DNA of 64,000 nucleotides. Origin: Silvania hatchlandensis. Lineage in GTDB: Bacteria > Pseudomonadota > Gammaproteobacteria > Enterobacterales > Enterobacteriaceae. Made by a program: the position numbers and the translations under genes. Positions 9,048-19,020 of the stretch are shown piece by piece. Position 1 is the first letter of the stretch. Every line of letters starts with the position of its first letter. The notes below the pieces were generated by a model. It saw nothing but the letters and a program-made list of their open reading frames with translations. It was not told the origin of the DNA and searched no databases. Location of the stretch: assembly GCF_025564065.1 (NCBI RefSeq), contig NZ_JAMGZK010000036.1, forward strand, positions 55,805 to 119,804, given 5' to 3'.

Positions 9048-11354
9048 ATGCGCGCCCGCTGGCTGTGGCTGGTGGGCGCGCTGCTTATGCTAGGGGGAAT
9101 GGTGGTCGCGGCCGATCGCCTGTGGCCGCTGCCGTTGCAGGAGGTCAATCCCGCTCGGGTGGTGGTGGATGAAAACGGTACCCCGCTATGGCGATTTGCC
9201 GACCGGGAGGGCATCTGGCGCTATCCGGTCACCATCGAAGAGGTCTCTCCTCGCTATCTTGAGGCGTTGATTCAGTACGAGGATCGCTGGTTCTGGCAAC
9301 ATCCCGGGGTGAACCCGTTCTCTGTGCTGCGCGCGGCCTGGCAGGATCTGCGCGCCGGTAAGGTGATTTCTGGCGGCAGTACCCTCACCATGCAGGTGGC
9401 TCGCCTGTTGGATCCCCATCCCCGCACGCTTGGCGGCAAAGTGCGTCAGCTCTGGCGGGCGGCACAGCTGGAATGGCATCTGTCCAAACGCGAGATCCTC
9501 ACCCTCTATCTCAACCGTGCCCCGTTTGGCGGTACTTTACAGGGGGTAGGGGCGGCAAGCTGGGTCTATTTGGGCAAAGCGCCCGCGCAGCTAAGTTACT
9601 CCGAAGCCGCGCTGCTGGCCGTCCTGCCGCAGGCCCCGAGTCGCCTGCGACCGGATCGCTGGGCGCAGCGTGCAGAAGCGGCGCGTAATAAAGTTCTCGA
9701 CAGGATGGCCTCCCAGGGCGTCTGGGAAGCAAGCCAGGTCCGCGAGTCACGGGAAGAGCCGGTCTGGCTGGCACCCCGGCAAATGCCGCAGCTGGCACCG
9801 CTGTTTTCGCGCATGATGCTGGGGAAAAGCCGGGACAGCAAAGTGGTTACTACCCTGGATGCCACCCTGCAGCGTCAGCTCGAGGAGCTGGCCCTCAACT
9901 GGAAGTCACGTTTAGCCCCGCGCAGCTCGCTGGCGATGATCGTCGTGGATCACACCAACATGAAAGTGCGCGGCTGGGTCGGATCCGTCGACATTCATGA
10001 CGACACCCGGTTCAGCCATGTGGATATGGTCGCCGCGATCCGATCCCCGGGATCGGTGCTGAAGCCGTTTATCTATGGCCTGGCGATGGATGACGGGCTG
10101 ATCCACCCGGCATCGCTGCTGCAGGATGTGCCCCGGCGGACGGGCGATTACCGTCCCGGCAACTTCGACAGCGGTTTTCACGGGCCAGTTGGCATGAGCG
10201 AAGCGCTGGTGCGCTCGCTGAACCTGCCTGCCGTTCAGGTGCTGGAGGCCTACGGGCCGAAAAAATTTGCCGGTATGCTGCGTAACGCTGGCCTCCCGCT
10301 GCTGCTTCCGCCGGGTGCCCAGCCAAATCTCTCTCTGATTTTGGGCGGCGCCGGGGCACGTCTGGAGGATATCGCTGCCGCCTATAGCGCCTTCGCCCGT
10401 CACGGCAGGGCGGGCAAGCTGCGCCTGCAGCCCGATGACCCGCTGCTTGAACGCCCGTTGCTGTCGCCGGGCGCGGCGTGGATTATTCGTCGTATTCTGG
10501 CGAATGAGGCGCAACCGCTGCCGGACAGCGCACTGACCCAGGTGGTACCGTTGGCGATCAAAACCGGTACCAGCTATGGCTATCGTGATGCCTGGGCGAT
10601 AGGACTGAATGCGCGCTACGTGATTGGCATCTGGACCGGCAGGCCTGACGGCACTCCGGTGGCCGGGCAGTTTGGCTTTGCCAGCGCCGTGCCGCTGCTC
10701 AATCAGGTGAACAACCTGCTGCAGTCGCGCTCGGCGGTGGACGAGGCGCGTCTGCCTCGCGACCCGCGCCCGCCATCCGTGGGGCGCGGCGTGATTTGCT
10801 GGCCGGGCGGGCAATCGCTGCCGGAAGGGGATACCAACTGCCGCAGGCGGCTCGCGACCTGGCTGCTGGACGGCAGCCAGCCGCCGACCTTACTGCTGCC
10901 GGAGCAGGAGGGCATTCGCGGCATTCGCTTTCCCGTCTGGTTGGATAACGCCGGTCAACGTGTCGCCCCCGACTGCCCGGCGGCGAAAGAGACCACCGTC
11001 GAGGTCTGGCCGCTGCCGCTGGAGCCGTGGCTGCCGCAGGCGGAAAGGCGGGCGGTACGGATCCCGCCCGCGTCCCAGATCTGCCCGCCGCTGAGTCAGG
11101 CTTTCCCGGCGCCGCTGATTCTCTCGGGGATTCGGGAAGGGGCGGTTATCAGGCGTCTGCCGGGTGAATCGCAGGTCTCCTTACCCCTGATCGCCAGCGG
11201 CAGCGACGGCGTGCGCTGGTGGTTTCTCAATGGCGAACCGCTGAACGGGCAGGGACGGGCGTTTACGCTGCGGCTCGACAGGGCAGGTGAGTATCAACTG
11301 CTGGTTATGGATGAGGCGGGACAGGTGGCAACGGTGAGCTTTTTGCTGCAATAA
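9048..11354 (+). CDS. pbpC: Penicillin-binding protein 1C
   Basis: Bifunctional peptidoglycan synthase homologue anchored by one N-terminal membrane segment (about residues 5-25). The glycosyltransferase domain shows the catalytic EDRWFW and GGSTLTMQ motifs. The transpeptidase domain shows SVLK (SxxK), SLN (SxN) and KTGTSYG (KTG). A C-terminal BiPBP_C domain of about 90 residues follows. I take the ATG at 9048 (MRARWLW), giving 768 residues like the 770 of E. coli. The longer frame begins at a TTG inside yfhM and lacks support. In E. coli PBP1C contributes little to bulk wall synthesis; its coupling to yfhM suggests a damage-response role. Confidence 0.96.
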   Translation: MRARWLWLVGALLMLGGMVVAADRLWPLPLQEVNPARVVVDENGTPLWRFADREGIWRYPVTIEEVSPRYLEALIQYEDRWFWQHPGVNPFSVLRAAWQDLRAGKVISGGSTLTMQVARLLDPHPRTLGGKVRQLWRAAQLEWHLSKREILTLYLNRAPFGGTLQGVGAASWVYLGKAPAQLSYSEAALLAVLPQAPSRLRPDRWAQRAEAARNKVLDRMASQGVWEASQVRESREEPVWLAPRQMPQLAPLFSRMMLGKSRDSKVVTTLDATLQRQLEELALNWKSRLAPRSSLAMIVVDHTNMKVRGWVGSVDIHDDTRFSHVDMVAAIRSPGSVLKPFIYGLAMDDGLIHPASLLQDVPRRTGDYRPGNFDSGFHGPVGMSEALVRSLNLPAVQVLEAYGPKKFAGMLRNAGLPLLLPPGAQPNLSLILGGAGARLEDIAAAYSAFARHGRAGKLRLQPDDPLLERPLLSPGAAWIIRRILANEAQPLPDSALTQVVPLAIKTGTSYGYRDAWAIGLNARYVIGIWTGRPDGTPVAGQFGFASAVPLLNQVNNLLQSRSAVDEARLPRDPRPPSVGRGVICWPGGQSLPEGDTNCRRRLATWLLDGSQPPTLLLPEQEGIRGIRFPVWLDNAGQRVAPDCPAAKETTVEVWPLPLEPWLPQAERRAVRIPPASQICPPLSQAFPAPLILSGIREGAVIRRLPGESQVSLPLIASGSDGVRWWFLNGEPLNGQGRAFTLRLDRAGEYQLLVMDEAGQVATVSFLLQ

Positions 11355-11438
11355 CCCGTTGGAATAAGAGAAAACACGATTCAGCGCCGATCTGTTGTTA
11401 ATAATCGTCTTATTTTAAAAAAATGTTACATACATCCA

Positions 11439-11467
11439 TAGGCAATGGCGGGAATGCTCATTATAAT
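11439..11467 (+). promoter_or_regulatory. Predicted sigma-70 promoter of ndk
   Basis: A perfect -10 TATAAT lies at 11462-11467 with TAGGCA (4 of 6 matches to TTGACA) 17 bases upstream at 11439-11444. Transcription would start near 11474 and leave a leader of about 48 bases before the ndk ATG, with GAGG before the start codon. Confidence 0.6.
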
Positions 11468-11521
11468 CCGCGCCATATTTCGCAGTTATGCAAAACAACA
11501 GAACAAATCACAGAGGTTATC

Positions 11522-11953
11522 ATGGCTATTGAACGTACTTTTTCCATCATCAAACCAAACGCGGTGGCAAAAAACGTTATTGGCAGCATCTTTGCTCGCT
11601 TTGAAGCGGCAGGGTTCCAGATTGTCGGTACCAAAATGTTGCATCTGACCGTTGAGCAGGCGCGCGGTTTCTATGCTGAACACGACGGTCGTCCTTTCTT
11701 TGATGGCCTGGTTGAGTTCATGACCTCTGGCCCAATCGTGGTATCCGTTCTGGAAGGCGAAAACGCCGTTCAGCGTCACCGCGATCTGCTGGGTGCAACC
11801 AACCCGGCTAACGCCCTGGCGGGTACCCTGCGCGCTGACTACGCAGACAGCTTCACCGAGAACGGCACCCACGGTTCCGACTCCCTGGAATCTGCTGCCC
11901 GCGAAATCGCTTTCTTCTTCGCTGAAGGCGAAGTGTGTGCCCGTAAGCGCTAA
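11522..11953 (+). CDS. ndk: Nucleoside diphosphate kinase
   Basis: Transfers the gamma-phosphate of ATP to nucleoside diphosphates through a phosphohistidine, balancing NTP and dNTP pools in the cytoplasm. The product is 143 residues, as in E. coli, beginning [15 protein letters not shown]. The catalytic His117 sits in NGTHGSDS. A longer in-frame start at 11423 is ignored because the promoter and ribosome site fit the ATG at 11522. The gene stands alone: its own promoter lies upstream, and two hairpins, the second a terminator, lie downstream. Confidence 0.98.
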   Translation: MAIERTFSIIKPNAVAKNVIGSIFARFEAAGFQIVGTKMLHLTVEQARGFYAEHDGRPFFDGLVEFMTSGPIVVSVLEGENAVQRHRDLLGATNPANALAGTLRADYADSFTENGTHGSDSLESAAREIAFFFAEGEVCARKR

Positions 11954-11981
11954 TCGCGCGGGTTTACACTTTATTTCGTAA

Positions 11982-12003
11982 ATGCCACGTGCAGACGTGG
12001 CAT
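11982..12003 (+). repeat. 9-bp perfect hairpin in the ndk 3' region
   Basis: ATGCCACGT, loop GCAG, ACGTGGCAT. There is no T-tract after it, so it is not itself a terminator. It may protect the 3' end of ndk mRNA or pause RNA polymerase ahead of the terminator at 12030. Confidence 0.6.
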
Positions 12004-12029
12004 CCCTGCGCCAGACTTTGTACAATGCA

Positions 12030-12071
12030 ACGCCCCGGATGAGCCAACTGCTTTCCGGGGCGTTTCTTTTT
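12030..12071 (+). terminator. Intrinsic terminator between ndk and rlmN
   Basis: A 10-bp perfect stem (ACGCCCCGGA at 12030-12039, TCCGGGGCGT at 12054-12063) is followed by a T-rich run. It separates ndk from rlmN, whose ATG is at 12118. Confidence 0.85.
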
Positions 12072-12117
12072 AACCCTCCAGGGGCCATAACGTGTAACAA
12101 CGAGGCCGGAATCTATT

Positions 12118-13284
12118 ATGTCTGAATTAGTAAACACCTCCGAAGTCGTCATTCCTGTCGTTGCGAATAAAAACGGTAAAATCAACCTGCTGGATCTGAA
12201 CCGTCAGCAGATGCGCGAGTTCTTCCTCGAGATGGGTGAGAAGCCGTTTCGTGCCGATCAGGTGATGAAATGGATGTATCACTATTGCAGCGATGACTTT
12301 GATGACATGACTGACATCAACAAAGTTCTGCGCAATAAGCTGAAAGAAGTGGCTGAAATTCGCGCCCCGGAAGTGGTGGAAGAGCAGCGTTCAAGCGACG
12401 GCACCATCAAATGGGCGATTGCCGTGGGCGATCAGCGCGTTGAAACCGTCTATATCCCGGAAGAAGACCGCGCCACGCTGTGCGTCTCCTCTCAGGTAGG
12501 TTGTGCGCTGGAGTGTAAATTCTGCTCGACGGCGCAGCAGGGCTTTAACCGTAACCTGCGTGTGTCGGAAATTATCGGCCAGGTCTGGCGCGCGGCGAAA
12601 ATCGTCGGTGCGGCGAAAGTGACCGGCACCCGTCCGATTACCAACGTGGTAATGATGGGGATGGGCGAACCGCTGCTGAACCTGACGAACGTGGTACCGG
12701 CGATGGAAATCATGCTGGATGACTTCGGTTTTGGTCTCTCCAAACGCCGCGTGACCCTGTCCACCTCAGGCGTTGTCCCTGCGCTGGATAAGCTGGGCGA
12801 CATGATTGACGTGGCGCTGGCGATCTCTCTGCATGCACCGAATGATGCGATTCGTGATGAAATCGTGCCAATCAACAAGAAGTACAATATCGAGACTTTC
12901 CTGAACTCGGTGCGGGGCTACATTTCGAAGTCCAACGCTAATCAGGGTCGCGTCACCATTGAGTACGTCATGCTGGATCATATTAATGACGGCACCGATC
13001 ATGCGCATGAGCTGGCCGCACTGTTAAAAGATACGCCGTGTAAGATCAACCTGATCCCATGGAACCCGTTCCCGGGCGCGCCGTATGGCCGTAGCTCTAA
13101 CAGCCGTATCGATCGCTTCTCCAAGGTGCTGATGGATTATGGATTTACCACCATCGTACGTAAAACCCGCGGCGACGATATTGATGCCGCCTGTGGTCAG
13201 CTGGCGGGCGAGGTTATCGACCGTACCAAGCGTACGTTGCGTAAGCGTATGCAGGGTGAGACGATCGACGTCAAGACCGTGTGA
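12118..13284 (+). CDS. rlmN: Dual-specificity 23S rRNA/tRNA adenine-C2 methyltransferase RlmN
   Basis: Radical SAM enzyme that methylates C2 of A2503 in 23S rRNA and of A37 in certain tRNAs, affecting ribosomal fidelity. The 388-residue protein carries the radical SAM CX3CX2C motif at Cys129, Cys133 and Cys136, four residues later than in E. coli because of a longer N terminus. The cysteine near position 359 of the C-terminal HTRKT-like region, needed for the methyl-Cys intermediate, is present in [12 protein letters not shown]. About 290 bases without a long gene separate it from rodZ. Confidence 0.97.
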   Translation: MSELVNTSEVVIPVVANKNGKINLLDLNRQQMREFFLEMGEKPFRADQVMKWMYHYCSDDFDDMTDINKVLRNKLKEVAEIRAPEVVEEQRSSDGTIKWAIAVGDQRVETVYIPEEDRATLCVSSQVGCALECKFCSTAQQGFNRNLRVSEIIGQVWRAAKIVGAAKVTGTRPITNVVMMGMGEPLLNLTNVVPAMEIMLDDFGFGLSKRRVTLSTSGVVPALDKLGDMIDVALAISLHAPNDAIRDEIVPINKKYNIETFLNSVRGYISKSNANQGRVTIEYVMLDHINDGTDHAHELAALLKDTPCKINLIPWNPFPGAPYGRSSNSRIDRFSKVLMDYGFTTIVRKTRGDDIDAACGQLAGEVIDRTKRTLRKRMQGETIDVKTV

Positions 13285-13576
13285 TTTTTATGCGGCCGCG
13301 GGGCGTTATCCGCACCCTGGCCGCTGATTACACGAATAAAAAGTCAAAGCACTGTGCTATGAATAATAATTACGGTGCGTTTTTTATGACTTTAAGGCAG
13401 TATGTAGCGACGCAACAACAGTTTAGCCTCACTGATGAGCCGGTTCTGTCAAACGAAAAGCTGACAGTTTTGAGCTGCTTTACTAAGGTTAACTGACCAG
13501 AAGTTTCGCGGTGCAGGCGCATTGTGATTCACCGGCGCCTGGATCCTCAATTCTCACGTACCAGTAGTTGTAGCGA
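13285..13576 (+). other. rlmN-rodZ intergenic region
   Basis: These 292 bases hold no recognisable gene. A 45-codon frame from ATG 13359 to 13496 lacks a ribosome binding site and resembles no family I know. In many gammaproteobacteria a pilF/pilW TPR gene occupies this place; I see no remnant of it. The rodZ promoter must lie here. Confidence 0.6.
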
Positions 13577-14575
13577 ATGAATACTGAAGCCACTCACGAC
13601 CAAAATGCAGCACTTTCCACTGGCGTTCGTCTTCGCAACGCCCGTGAACAACTCGGCCTGAGTCAGCAAACCGTTGCTGAACGCCTGTGCCTGAAGGTTT
13701 CCACGGTCCGCGATATTGAAGAGGATAAGGCTCCTGCCGATCTTGCTTCGACGTTTCTGCGTGGTTATATCCGCTCTTATGCGAAACTGGTGCATATTCC
13801 TGAAAATGAACTGCTGCCGATGATGGAAAAGCAGGCACCTGTCAGACCGGCGAAAGTTGCGCCGATGCAAAGTTTTTCGCTGGGCAAACGCCGTAAAAAA
13901 CGTGATGGCTGGCTGATGAGCTTTACCTGGCTGGTACTGTTTGTCGTGATCGGCCTGACGGGCGCCTGGTGGTGGCAAAACCACAAAGCGCAGCAGGAAG
14001 AGATCACCACCATGGCCGATCAGTCCACCGCCGAGCTGAATGGCTCGGCGGGTGACGGCGCCCAGAGCATCCCCCTGAACACTGACACCGCCGCAACCGC
14101 CAGCGAACCGCAGGTACCTGCGAGCAATATGCCGGATGCGGCCACGGCGCAAAACAACGCGCCTGTTGCCGGACAGACCGCGCAAGCGCCTGCCGACAAC
14201 GCGGTTGTGTCGCCTTCTCAAGCTAACGTCGAGACCGCACCCGCGGTCACGGCGGATAACGCCGTTCAGCCACTGCCAGCCGATCCGGCTGGCGTGTCTG
14301 CTGCCCCTACAGATCCGAACGCGCTGGTGATGAACTTCTCTGCCGATTGCTGGCTTGAAGTGACCGACGCGACCGGTAAAAAACTGTTCAGCGGTCTGCA
14401 GCGTAAAGATGGCAGTTTAAATCTGGCAGGCCAGGCGCCGTACAAGCTCAAAATTGGTGCTCCTTCAGCGGTGCAGATCCAGTTTCAGGGAAAACCTGTC
14501 GATCTGAGCCGTTTTATCAGAACTAACCAGGTTGCGCGTCTGACCCTCAATGCCGAACAATCAGCAGCACAGTAA
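13577..14575 (+). CDS. rodZ: Cytoskeleton protein RodZ
   Basis: Bitopic membrane protein linking MreB filaments to the elongasome and keeping the rod shape. The 332 residues comprise a cytoplasmic Cro/CI-type HTH domain (about 15-75) that binds MreB, a basic stretch (KRRKKR, 104-109) and one membrane span (112-133). A Pro/Ala/Thr/Asn-rich periplasmic linker follows, and then a C-terminal beta domain (about 245-325, from [10 protein letters not shown]). E. coli RodZ is 337 residues; the difference falls in the low-complexity linker. ispG follows after 26 bases and is probably cotranscribed. Confidence 0.96.
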   Translation: MNTEATHDQNAALSTGVRLRNAREQLGLSQQTVAERLCLKVSTVRDIEEDKAPADLASTFLRGYIRSYAKLVHIPENELLPMMEKQAPVRPAKVAPMQSFSLGKRRKKRDGWLMSFTWLVLFVVIGLTGAWWWQNHKAQQEEITTMADQSTAELNGSAGDGAQSIPLNTDTAATASEPQVPASNMPDAATAQNNAPVAGQTAQAPADNAVVSPSQANVETAPAVTADNAVQPLPADPAGVSAAPTDPNALVMNFSADCWLEVTDATGKKLFSGLQRKDGSLNLAGQAPYKLKIGAPSAVQIQFQGKPVDLSRFIRTNQVARLTLNAEQSAAQ

Positions 14576-14601
14576 CAGTCAGGCAACGCGGGAGATTTTT
14601 C

Positions 14602-15720
14602 ATGCATAACCAGGCTCCTATTCCACGTAGAAAATCGAAACGTATTTACGTCGGAAATGTGCCGATTGGCGATGGTGCTCCTATCGCCGTTCAGTCAATG
14701 ACCAACACCCGTACCACAGATGTGGCGGCGACGGTCAATCAGATCAAAGCGTTAGAACGCGTTGGCGCAGACATCGTTCGCGTCTCCGTGCCGACAATGG
14801 ATGCGGCAGAAGCGTTCAAACTTATCAAACAGCAGGTCTCTGTTCCGCTGGTTGCCGATATTCACTTCGACTACCGGATCGCCCTCAAAGTGGCGGAATA
14901 CGGTGTAGATTGCCTGCGTATTAACCCCGGCAATATCGGCAGTGAAGAGCGTATCCGCGCGGTCGTCGATTGTGCCCGCGACAAAAATATTCCCATCCGT
15001 ATCGGCGTGAACGCCGGTTCTCTGGAAAAAGATCTGCAGGAAAAGTATGGCGAGCCGACGCCTCAGGCGCTGCTGGAATCCGCCATGCGCCATGTGGATC
15101 ATCTCGATCGCCTGAACTTCGATCAGTTCAAAGTCAGCGTCAAAGCCTCTGATGTCTTCCTGGCCGTCGAGTCCTATCGTCTGCTGGCGAAGCAGATCGA
15201 TCAGCCCCTGCACCTGGGGATTACCGAAGCCGGTGGCGCCCGCAGCGGTGCGGTGAAATCGGCTATTGGCCTTGGTCTGCTGCTCAACGAAGGCATTGGT
15301 GACACCCTGCGCGTTTCGCTGGCAGCCGATCCGGTCGAAGAGATCAAAGTCGGTTTTGATATTTTGAAGTCGCTGCGCATTCGTGCCCGCGGCATTAACT
15401 TCATCGCCTGTCCGACCTGTTCGCGCCAGGAGTTTGATGTTATTGGCACGGTCAATGCCCTCGAGCAGCGTCTGGAAGATATCATCACCCCGATGGATAT
15501 CTCGATTATCGGTTGTGTGGTGAACGGTCCGGGTGAAGCGCTGGTCTCAACGCTGGGCGTCACCGGTGGCAACAAGAAAAGTGGTCTCTATGAAGATGGC
15601 GTCCGCAAAGATCGTCTGGATAATAACGACATGATCGATCAGCTTGAAGCCCGCATCCGCGCCAAAGCAGCGATGCTGGATGAAGCGAAGCGCATCAGCG
15701 TGCAACAACTGGAAAAATAA
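14602..15720 (+). CDS. ispG: 4-hydroxy-3-methylbut-2-en-1-yl diphosphate synthase IspG (GcpE)
   Basis: Iron-sulfur enzyme of the MEP isoprenoid pathway that reductively converts MEcPP to HMBPP. It has 372 residues, identical in length to E. coli. The N-terminal TIM barrel is well conserved. The C-terminal 4Fe-4S ligands are seen in CPTCSRQEF and [15 protein letters not shown] precedes the ATG. It is followed by 92 bases with mutually exclusive hairpins before hisS. Confidence 0.97.
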   Translation: MHNQAPIPRRKSKRIYVGNVPIGDGAPIAVQSMTNTRTTDVAATVNQIKALERVGADIVRVSVPTMDAAEAFKLIKQQVSVPLVADIHFDYRIALKVAEYGVDCLRINPGNIGSEERIRAVVDCARDKNIPIRIGVNAGSLEKDLQEKYGEPTPQALLESAMRHVDHLDRLNFDQFKVSVKASDVFLAVESYRLLAKQIDQPLHLGITEAGGARSGAVKSAIGLGLLLNEGIGDTLRVSLAADPVEEIKVGFDILKSLRIRARGINFIACPTCSRQEFDVIGTVNALEQRLEDIITPMDISIIGCVVNGPGEALVSTLGVTGGNKKSGLYEDGVRKDRLDNNDMIDQLEARIRAKAAMLDEAKRISVQQLEK

Positions 15721-15727
15721 CGTGATG

Positions 15728-15791
15728 GGAAGCGGTGTGCTTCCTGTGTATGATTGAACCCTTCGGTTAATGAACCCCAGGGTTCATTTTT
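15728..15791 (+). terminator. Hairpin pair with terminator/attenuator between ispG and hisS
   Basis: A first hairpin, GGAAGC-GGTGT-GCTTCC, spans 15728-15744. Two copies of TGAACCC (15755-15761 and 15771-15777) can each pair with GGGTTCA at 15780-15786, which is followed by TTTTT. The distal copy leaves only a two-base loop unless the stem frays, so the proximal copy gives the better terminator. The arrangement can set the level of hisS relative to ispG. Confidence 0.65.
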
Positions 15792-15812
15792 GTCTATAGA
15801 AAGAGAACAAAC

Positions 15813-17087
15813 GTGGCAAAGAACATTCAAGCCATTCGCGGCATGAACGATTACCTGCCTGGCGAGACCGCCATCTGGCAACGCATTGAAGGCACCCTCA
15901 AGCAGGTGCTCGGCAGCTACGGTTACAGTGAAATCCGTTTGCCGATTGTAGAGCAGACCCCGTTATTCAAACGCGCCATCGGTGAAGTCACCGACGTGGT
16001 TGAAAAAGAGATGTATACCTTTGAGGACCGCAACGGCGACAGCCTGACCCTGCGTCCGGAAGGTACGGCGGGCTGTGTACGCGCCGGCATCGAGCATGGT
16101 CTCCTGTACAATCAGGAGCAGCGCCTGTGGTATATCGGTCCAATGTTCCGCCACGAACGTCCGCAGAAAGGACGCTATCGTCAGTTTAACCAGCTGGGTG
16201 TGGAAGTGTTTGGTCTGCAAGGACCGGATATCGACGCCGAGCTGATTATGCTCACCGCCCGCTGGTGGCGTGCGCTGGGCATTTCAGAACACGTTACGCT
16301 GGAGCTGAACTCCATCGGTTCCCTGGACGCGCGCGCGAACTACCGTGATGCGCTGGTTGCGTTCCTGGAACAGCATCAGGACAAGCTGGACGAAGACTGC
16401 AAACGTCGCATGTACAGCAACCCGCTGCGCGTGCTGGATTCCAAAAACCCGGACGTGCAGGCACTGCTGAACGATGCGCCAGCGCTGGGCGATTATCTGG
16501 ATGAAGAATCCCGTGAACACTTCGCCGGTCTGTGCAAGCAGCTGGAAGCCGCAGGCATTGCCTATACGGTGAACCAGCGTCTGGTACGTGGCCTGGACTA
16601 CTACAACCGCACCGTGTTTGAGTGGGTTACCACCAGCCTCGGTTCGCAGGGTACGGTCTGTGCGGGCGGTCGTTACGACGGCCTGGTCGAACAGTTAGGC
16701 GGTCGCGCTGCACCGGCGGTTGGCTTTGCGATGGGTCTTGAACGACTTGTTTTGTTAGTTCAGGCAGTTAATCCGGAATTTAAAGCCGATCCTGTTGTCG
16801 ATATATACCTGGTGGCCTCAGGCGCGGAAACGCAGTCTGCGGCAATGCAGCTTGCCGAACGCGTGCGCGATGCGCTGCCGGACGCTAAGCTGATGACCAA
16901 CCATGGCGGCGGCAACTTTAAAAAACAGTTTGCGCGTGCCGATAAATGGGGCGCGCGTGTCGCACTGGTACTTGGCGAGTCAGAAGTGGCTAACGGCGAA
17001 GTAGTAGTGAAAGATCTGCGCTCTGGTGAGCAAACAACGGTAACGCAGGATGGCGTTGCGGCGCACTTGCGCACTCTACTGGGCTAA
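15813..17087 (+). CDS. hisS: Histidyl-tRNA synthetase
   Basis: Class II aminoacyl-tRNA synthetase charging tRNA-His. Length 424 as in E. coli. Start is GTG at 15813, giving [18 protein letters not shown]; no upstream ATG fits. Motif 2 ([19 protein letters not shown]) and the histidine-specific loops [14 protein letters not shown] and GGGRYDGL-like [14 protein letters not shown] are visible. The C-terminal anticodon-binding domain covers about residues 325-424. yfgM follows after 13 bases. Confidence 0.97.
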   Translation: MAKNIQAIRGMNDYLPGETAIWQRIEGTLKQVLGSYGYSEIRLPIVEQTPLFKRAIGEVTDVVEKEMYTFEDRNGDSLTLRPEGTAGCVRAGIEHGLLYNQEQRLWYIGPMFRHERPQKGRYRQFNQLGVEVFGLQGPDIDAELIMLTARWWRALGISEHVTLELNSIGSLDARANYRDALVAFLEQHQDKLDEDCKRRMYSNPLRVLDSKNPDVQALLNDAPALGDYLDEESREHFAGLCKQLEAAGIAYTVNQRLVRGLDYYNRTVFEWVTTSLGSQGTVCAGGRYDGLVEQLGGRAAPAVGFAMGLERLVLLVQAVNPEFKADPVVDIYLVASGAETQSAAMQLAERVRDALPDAKLMTNHGGGNFKKQFARADKWGARVALVLGESEVANGEVVVKDLRSGEQTTVTQDGVAAHLRTLLG

Positions 17088-17100
17088 GGAGAAAGACTGC

Positions 17101-17721
17101 GTGGAAATGTACGAGAACGAAAACGACCAGGTCGACGCGATTAAACGCTTCTTTGCTGAAAACGGCAAAGCGCTGGCTGTCGGGGTGGTTTTAGGTATTG
17201 GCGCGCTGATGGGCTGGCGTTACTGGAACAGTCATCAGGTCGATTCTGCGCGCGGTTCCTCTTTACAGTATGAAAATACGGTGAGCGCCATTCGTGCCGA
17301 TCAGCCGGAATCGCTGGCAGCGGCAGAGAAATTTGCGGCAGAAACCAAAAACACCTATGGTGCGCTGGCTTCGCTCGAAGTGGCTCAGCAGTTCGTGGAT
17401 AAAAACGAGCTGGATAAAGCGGCAGCGCAGCTGCAGCAGGGGCTGGCCGCAACGAAAGACGCCAACCTCAAAGCGGTGATTAACCTGCGTCTCGCCCGTA
17501 TTCAGGTTCAGCAGAAAAAGACTGATGAAGCCCTGAAAACGCTGGAGACCGTGAAAGGTGAAGGTTTTGCCTCGATTGTGGCCGACTTGCGCGGTGAAGC
17601 ACTGCTCAGCAAGGGCGACAAACAAGGCGCGCGCAGCGCATGGGAAGCGGGCGTGAAAAGCAACGCCTCACCTGCGCTGAGCGAAATGATGCAGATGAAA
17701 ATAAATAATTTGTCCGTCTGA
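17101..17721 (+). CDS. yfgM: Inner-membrane ancillary SecYEG translocon subunit YfgM
   Basis: Single-span membrane protein (span about 24-41) with a periplasmic TPR-like helical domain. In E. coli it associates with the SecYEG translocon and PpiD and influences the RcsB stress response. I take the GTG at 17101 (MEMYENENDQ) because it gives 206 residues, exactly the E. coli length, and has AAGGAGA just upstream. An ATG two codons later is possible. A longer frame from 17050 overlaps hisS and is unlikely. It lies between hisS and bamB with gaps of 13 and 10 bases, so all three are likely one transcript. Confidence 0.94.
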   Translation: MEMYENENDQVDAIKRFFAENGKALAVGVVLGIGALMGWRYWNSHQVDSARGSSLQYENTVSAIRADQPESLAAAEKFAAETKNTYGALASLEVAQQFVDKNELDKAAAQLQQGLAATKDANLKAVINLRLARIQVQQKKTDEALKTLETVKGEGFASIVADLRGEALLSKGDKQGARSAWEAGVKSNASPALSEMMQMKINNLSV

Positions 17722-17731
17722 GAGGGACCCA

Positions 17732-18910
17732 ATGCAATTGCGTAAATTACTTCTGCCAGGACTGCTTTCCGTTACGTTATTGAGTGGCTGTTCACTGTTC
17801 AGTGGCGAAGAAGATATTGTCACCATGTCACCGCTGCCAACGGTTGAAAATCAGTTTGCACCGTCCACTGCCTGGAGCACTTCCGTCGGCAGTGGTATTG
17901 GTGATTTTTATTCCAACCTGCATCCGGCGTTTGCGGACAGCGTGGTCTACGCTGCTGACCGTAAAGGCACCGTTAAAGCGGTGAATGCGGATGACGGCAA
18001 AGAAGTGTGGTCGATTAACCTCGCTGAAAAAAGCGGCTGGATCTCCCGCTCGCCTGCACTGCTCTCCGGCGGTCTGGCTGTGGCTGGCGGCCATGTGTAC
18101 GTGGGCAGCGAGAAGGCCCAGGTCTATGCCCTTAACACCAGCGATGGCTCCGTTGCGTGGCAAACCCGCGTGGCGGGCGAAGCCCTTTCACGTCCGGTTG
18201 TCAGCGACGGCATGGTGCTGATTCATACCGCCAACGGTCAGCTGCAGGCGTTGAATGAAGCTGACGGTGCGGTGAAGTGGACCGTTAACCTGGATATGCC
18301 TGCACTCTCCCTGCGCGGCGAATCTGCCCCGGCTACCGCGTTTGGTGCGGCCGTTGTGGGTGGCGATAACGGTCGCGTCAGCGCCGTATTGATGCAGCAG
18401 GGGCAGCTGATTTGGCAGCAGCGTATCTCTCAGGCAACCGGTCCGACCGAAATCGACCGTCTGAGCGATGTGGATACCACGCCGGTCATTGCCAATGGCG
18501 TTGTGTATGCGCTGGCCTATAATGGCAACCTGACGGCGATGGATCTGCGTAGCGGCCAGGTCATGTGGAAACGCGAGCTGGGTTCAGTCAATGATTTCGT
18601 GGTTGAAGGTAACCGCATCTTCCTGGTTGACCAGAACGATCGCCTGCTGGCGCTCAGCACCGACGGTGGCGTGACGCTGTGGACGCAAAGCGATCTGCTG
18701 CACCGCCTGCTGACCGCACCGGTGCTGTATAACGGCAGCCTGGTGGTGGGTGATAGCGAAGGCTACATGCACTGGGTTGACCCGACCAACGGTCGCTTTG
18801 TCGCGCAGGAAAAAGTCGACAGCTCTGGGTTCCTGACCGAACCGGTAGTGGCTGACGGCAAACTGCTGATTCAGGCAAAAGACGGCACGCTGTACGCGAT
18901 CACGCGTTAA
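17732..18910 (+). CDS. bamB: Outer membrane assembly lipoprotein BamB
   Basis: Eight-bladed beta-propeller lipoprotein of the BAM complex that binds BamA and aids beta-barrel insertion. It has 392 residues, equal to E. coli. The signal peptide ends in LLSGC with lipidated Cys20, and Ser21 predicts sorting to the outer membrane. Repeated PQQ-type propeller motifs (for example DGKEVWSINL, DGSVAWQTRV, DGAVKWTVNL and SGQVMWKREL) recur along the chain. A terminator follows at 18933. Confidence 0.97.
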   Translation: MQLRKLLLPGLLSVTLLSGCSLFSGEEDIVTMSPLPTVENQFAPSTAWSTSVGSGIGDFYSNLHPAFADSVVYAADRKGTVKAVNADDGKEVWSINLAEKSGWISRSPALLSGGLAVAGGHVYVGSEKAQVYALNTSDGSVAWQTRVAGEALSRPVVSDGMVLIHTANGQLQALNEADGAVKWTVNLDMPALSLRGESAPATAFGAAVVGGDNGRVSAVLMQQGQLIWQQRISQATGPTEIDRLSDVDTTPVIANGVVYALAYNGNLTAMDLRSGQVMWKRELGSVNDFVVEGNRIFLVDQNDRLLALSTDGGVTLWTQSDLLHRLLTAPVLYNGSLVVGDSEGYMHWVDPTNGRFVAQEKVDSSGFLTEPVVADGKLLIQAKDGTLYAITR

Positions 18911-18932
18911 TCACAGCGGTTGTAGTATACTC

Positions 18933-18970
18933 AACGGCTCCTGTTGCTTCAGGGGCCGTTTTGATTTTTT
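18933..18970 (+). terminator. Intrinsic terminator after bamB
   Basis: AACGGCTCCTG and CAGGGGCCGTT form an 11-bp stem with one T-G wobble and a six-base loop, followed by TTGATTTTTT. It ends the hisS-yfgM-bamB run before der. Confidence 0.85.
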
Positions 18971-19020
18971 AAAAAACGCCGCAAACGCGACGTGATATCG
19001 AATTTTATGAGGCTTTAATC

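Noticed and set aside
13359..13496. 45-codon frame before rodZ as a small protein
   Set aside because: No Shine-Dalgarno sequence and no known relative; kept only as a comment on the intergenic region.
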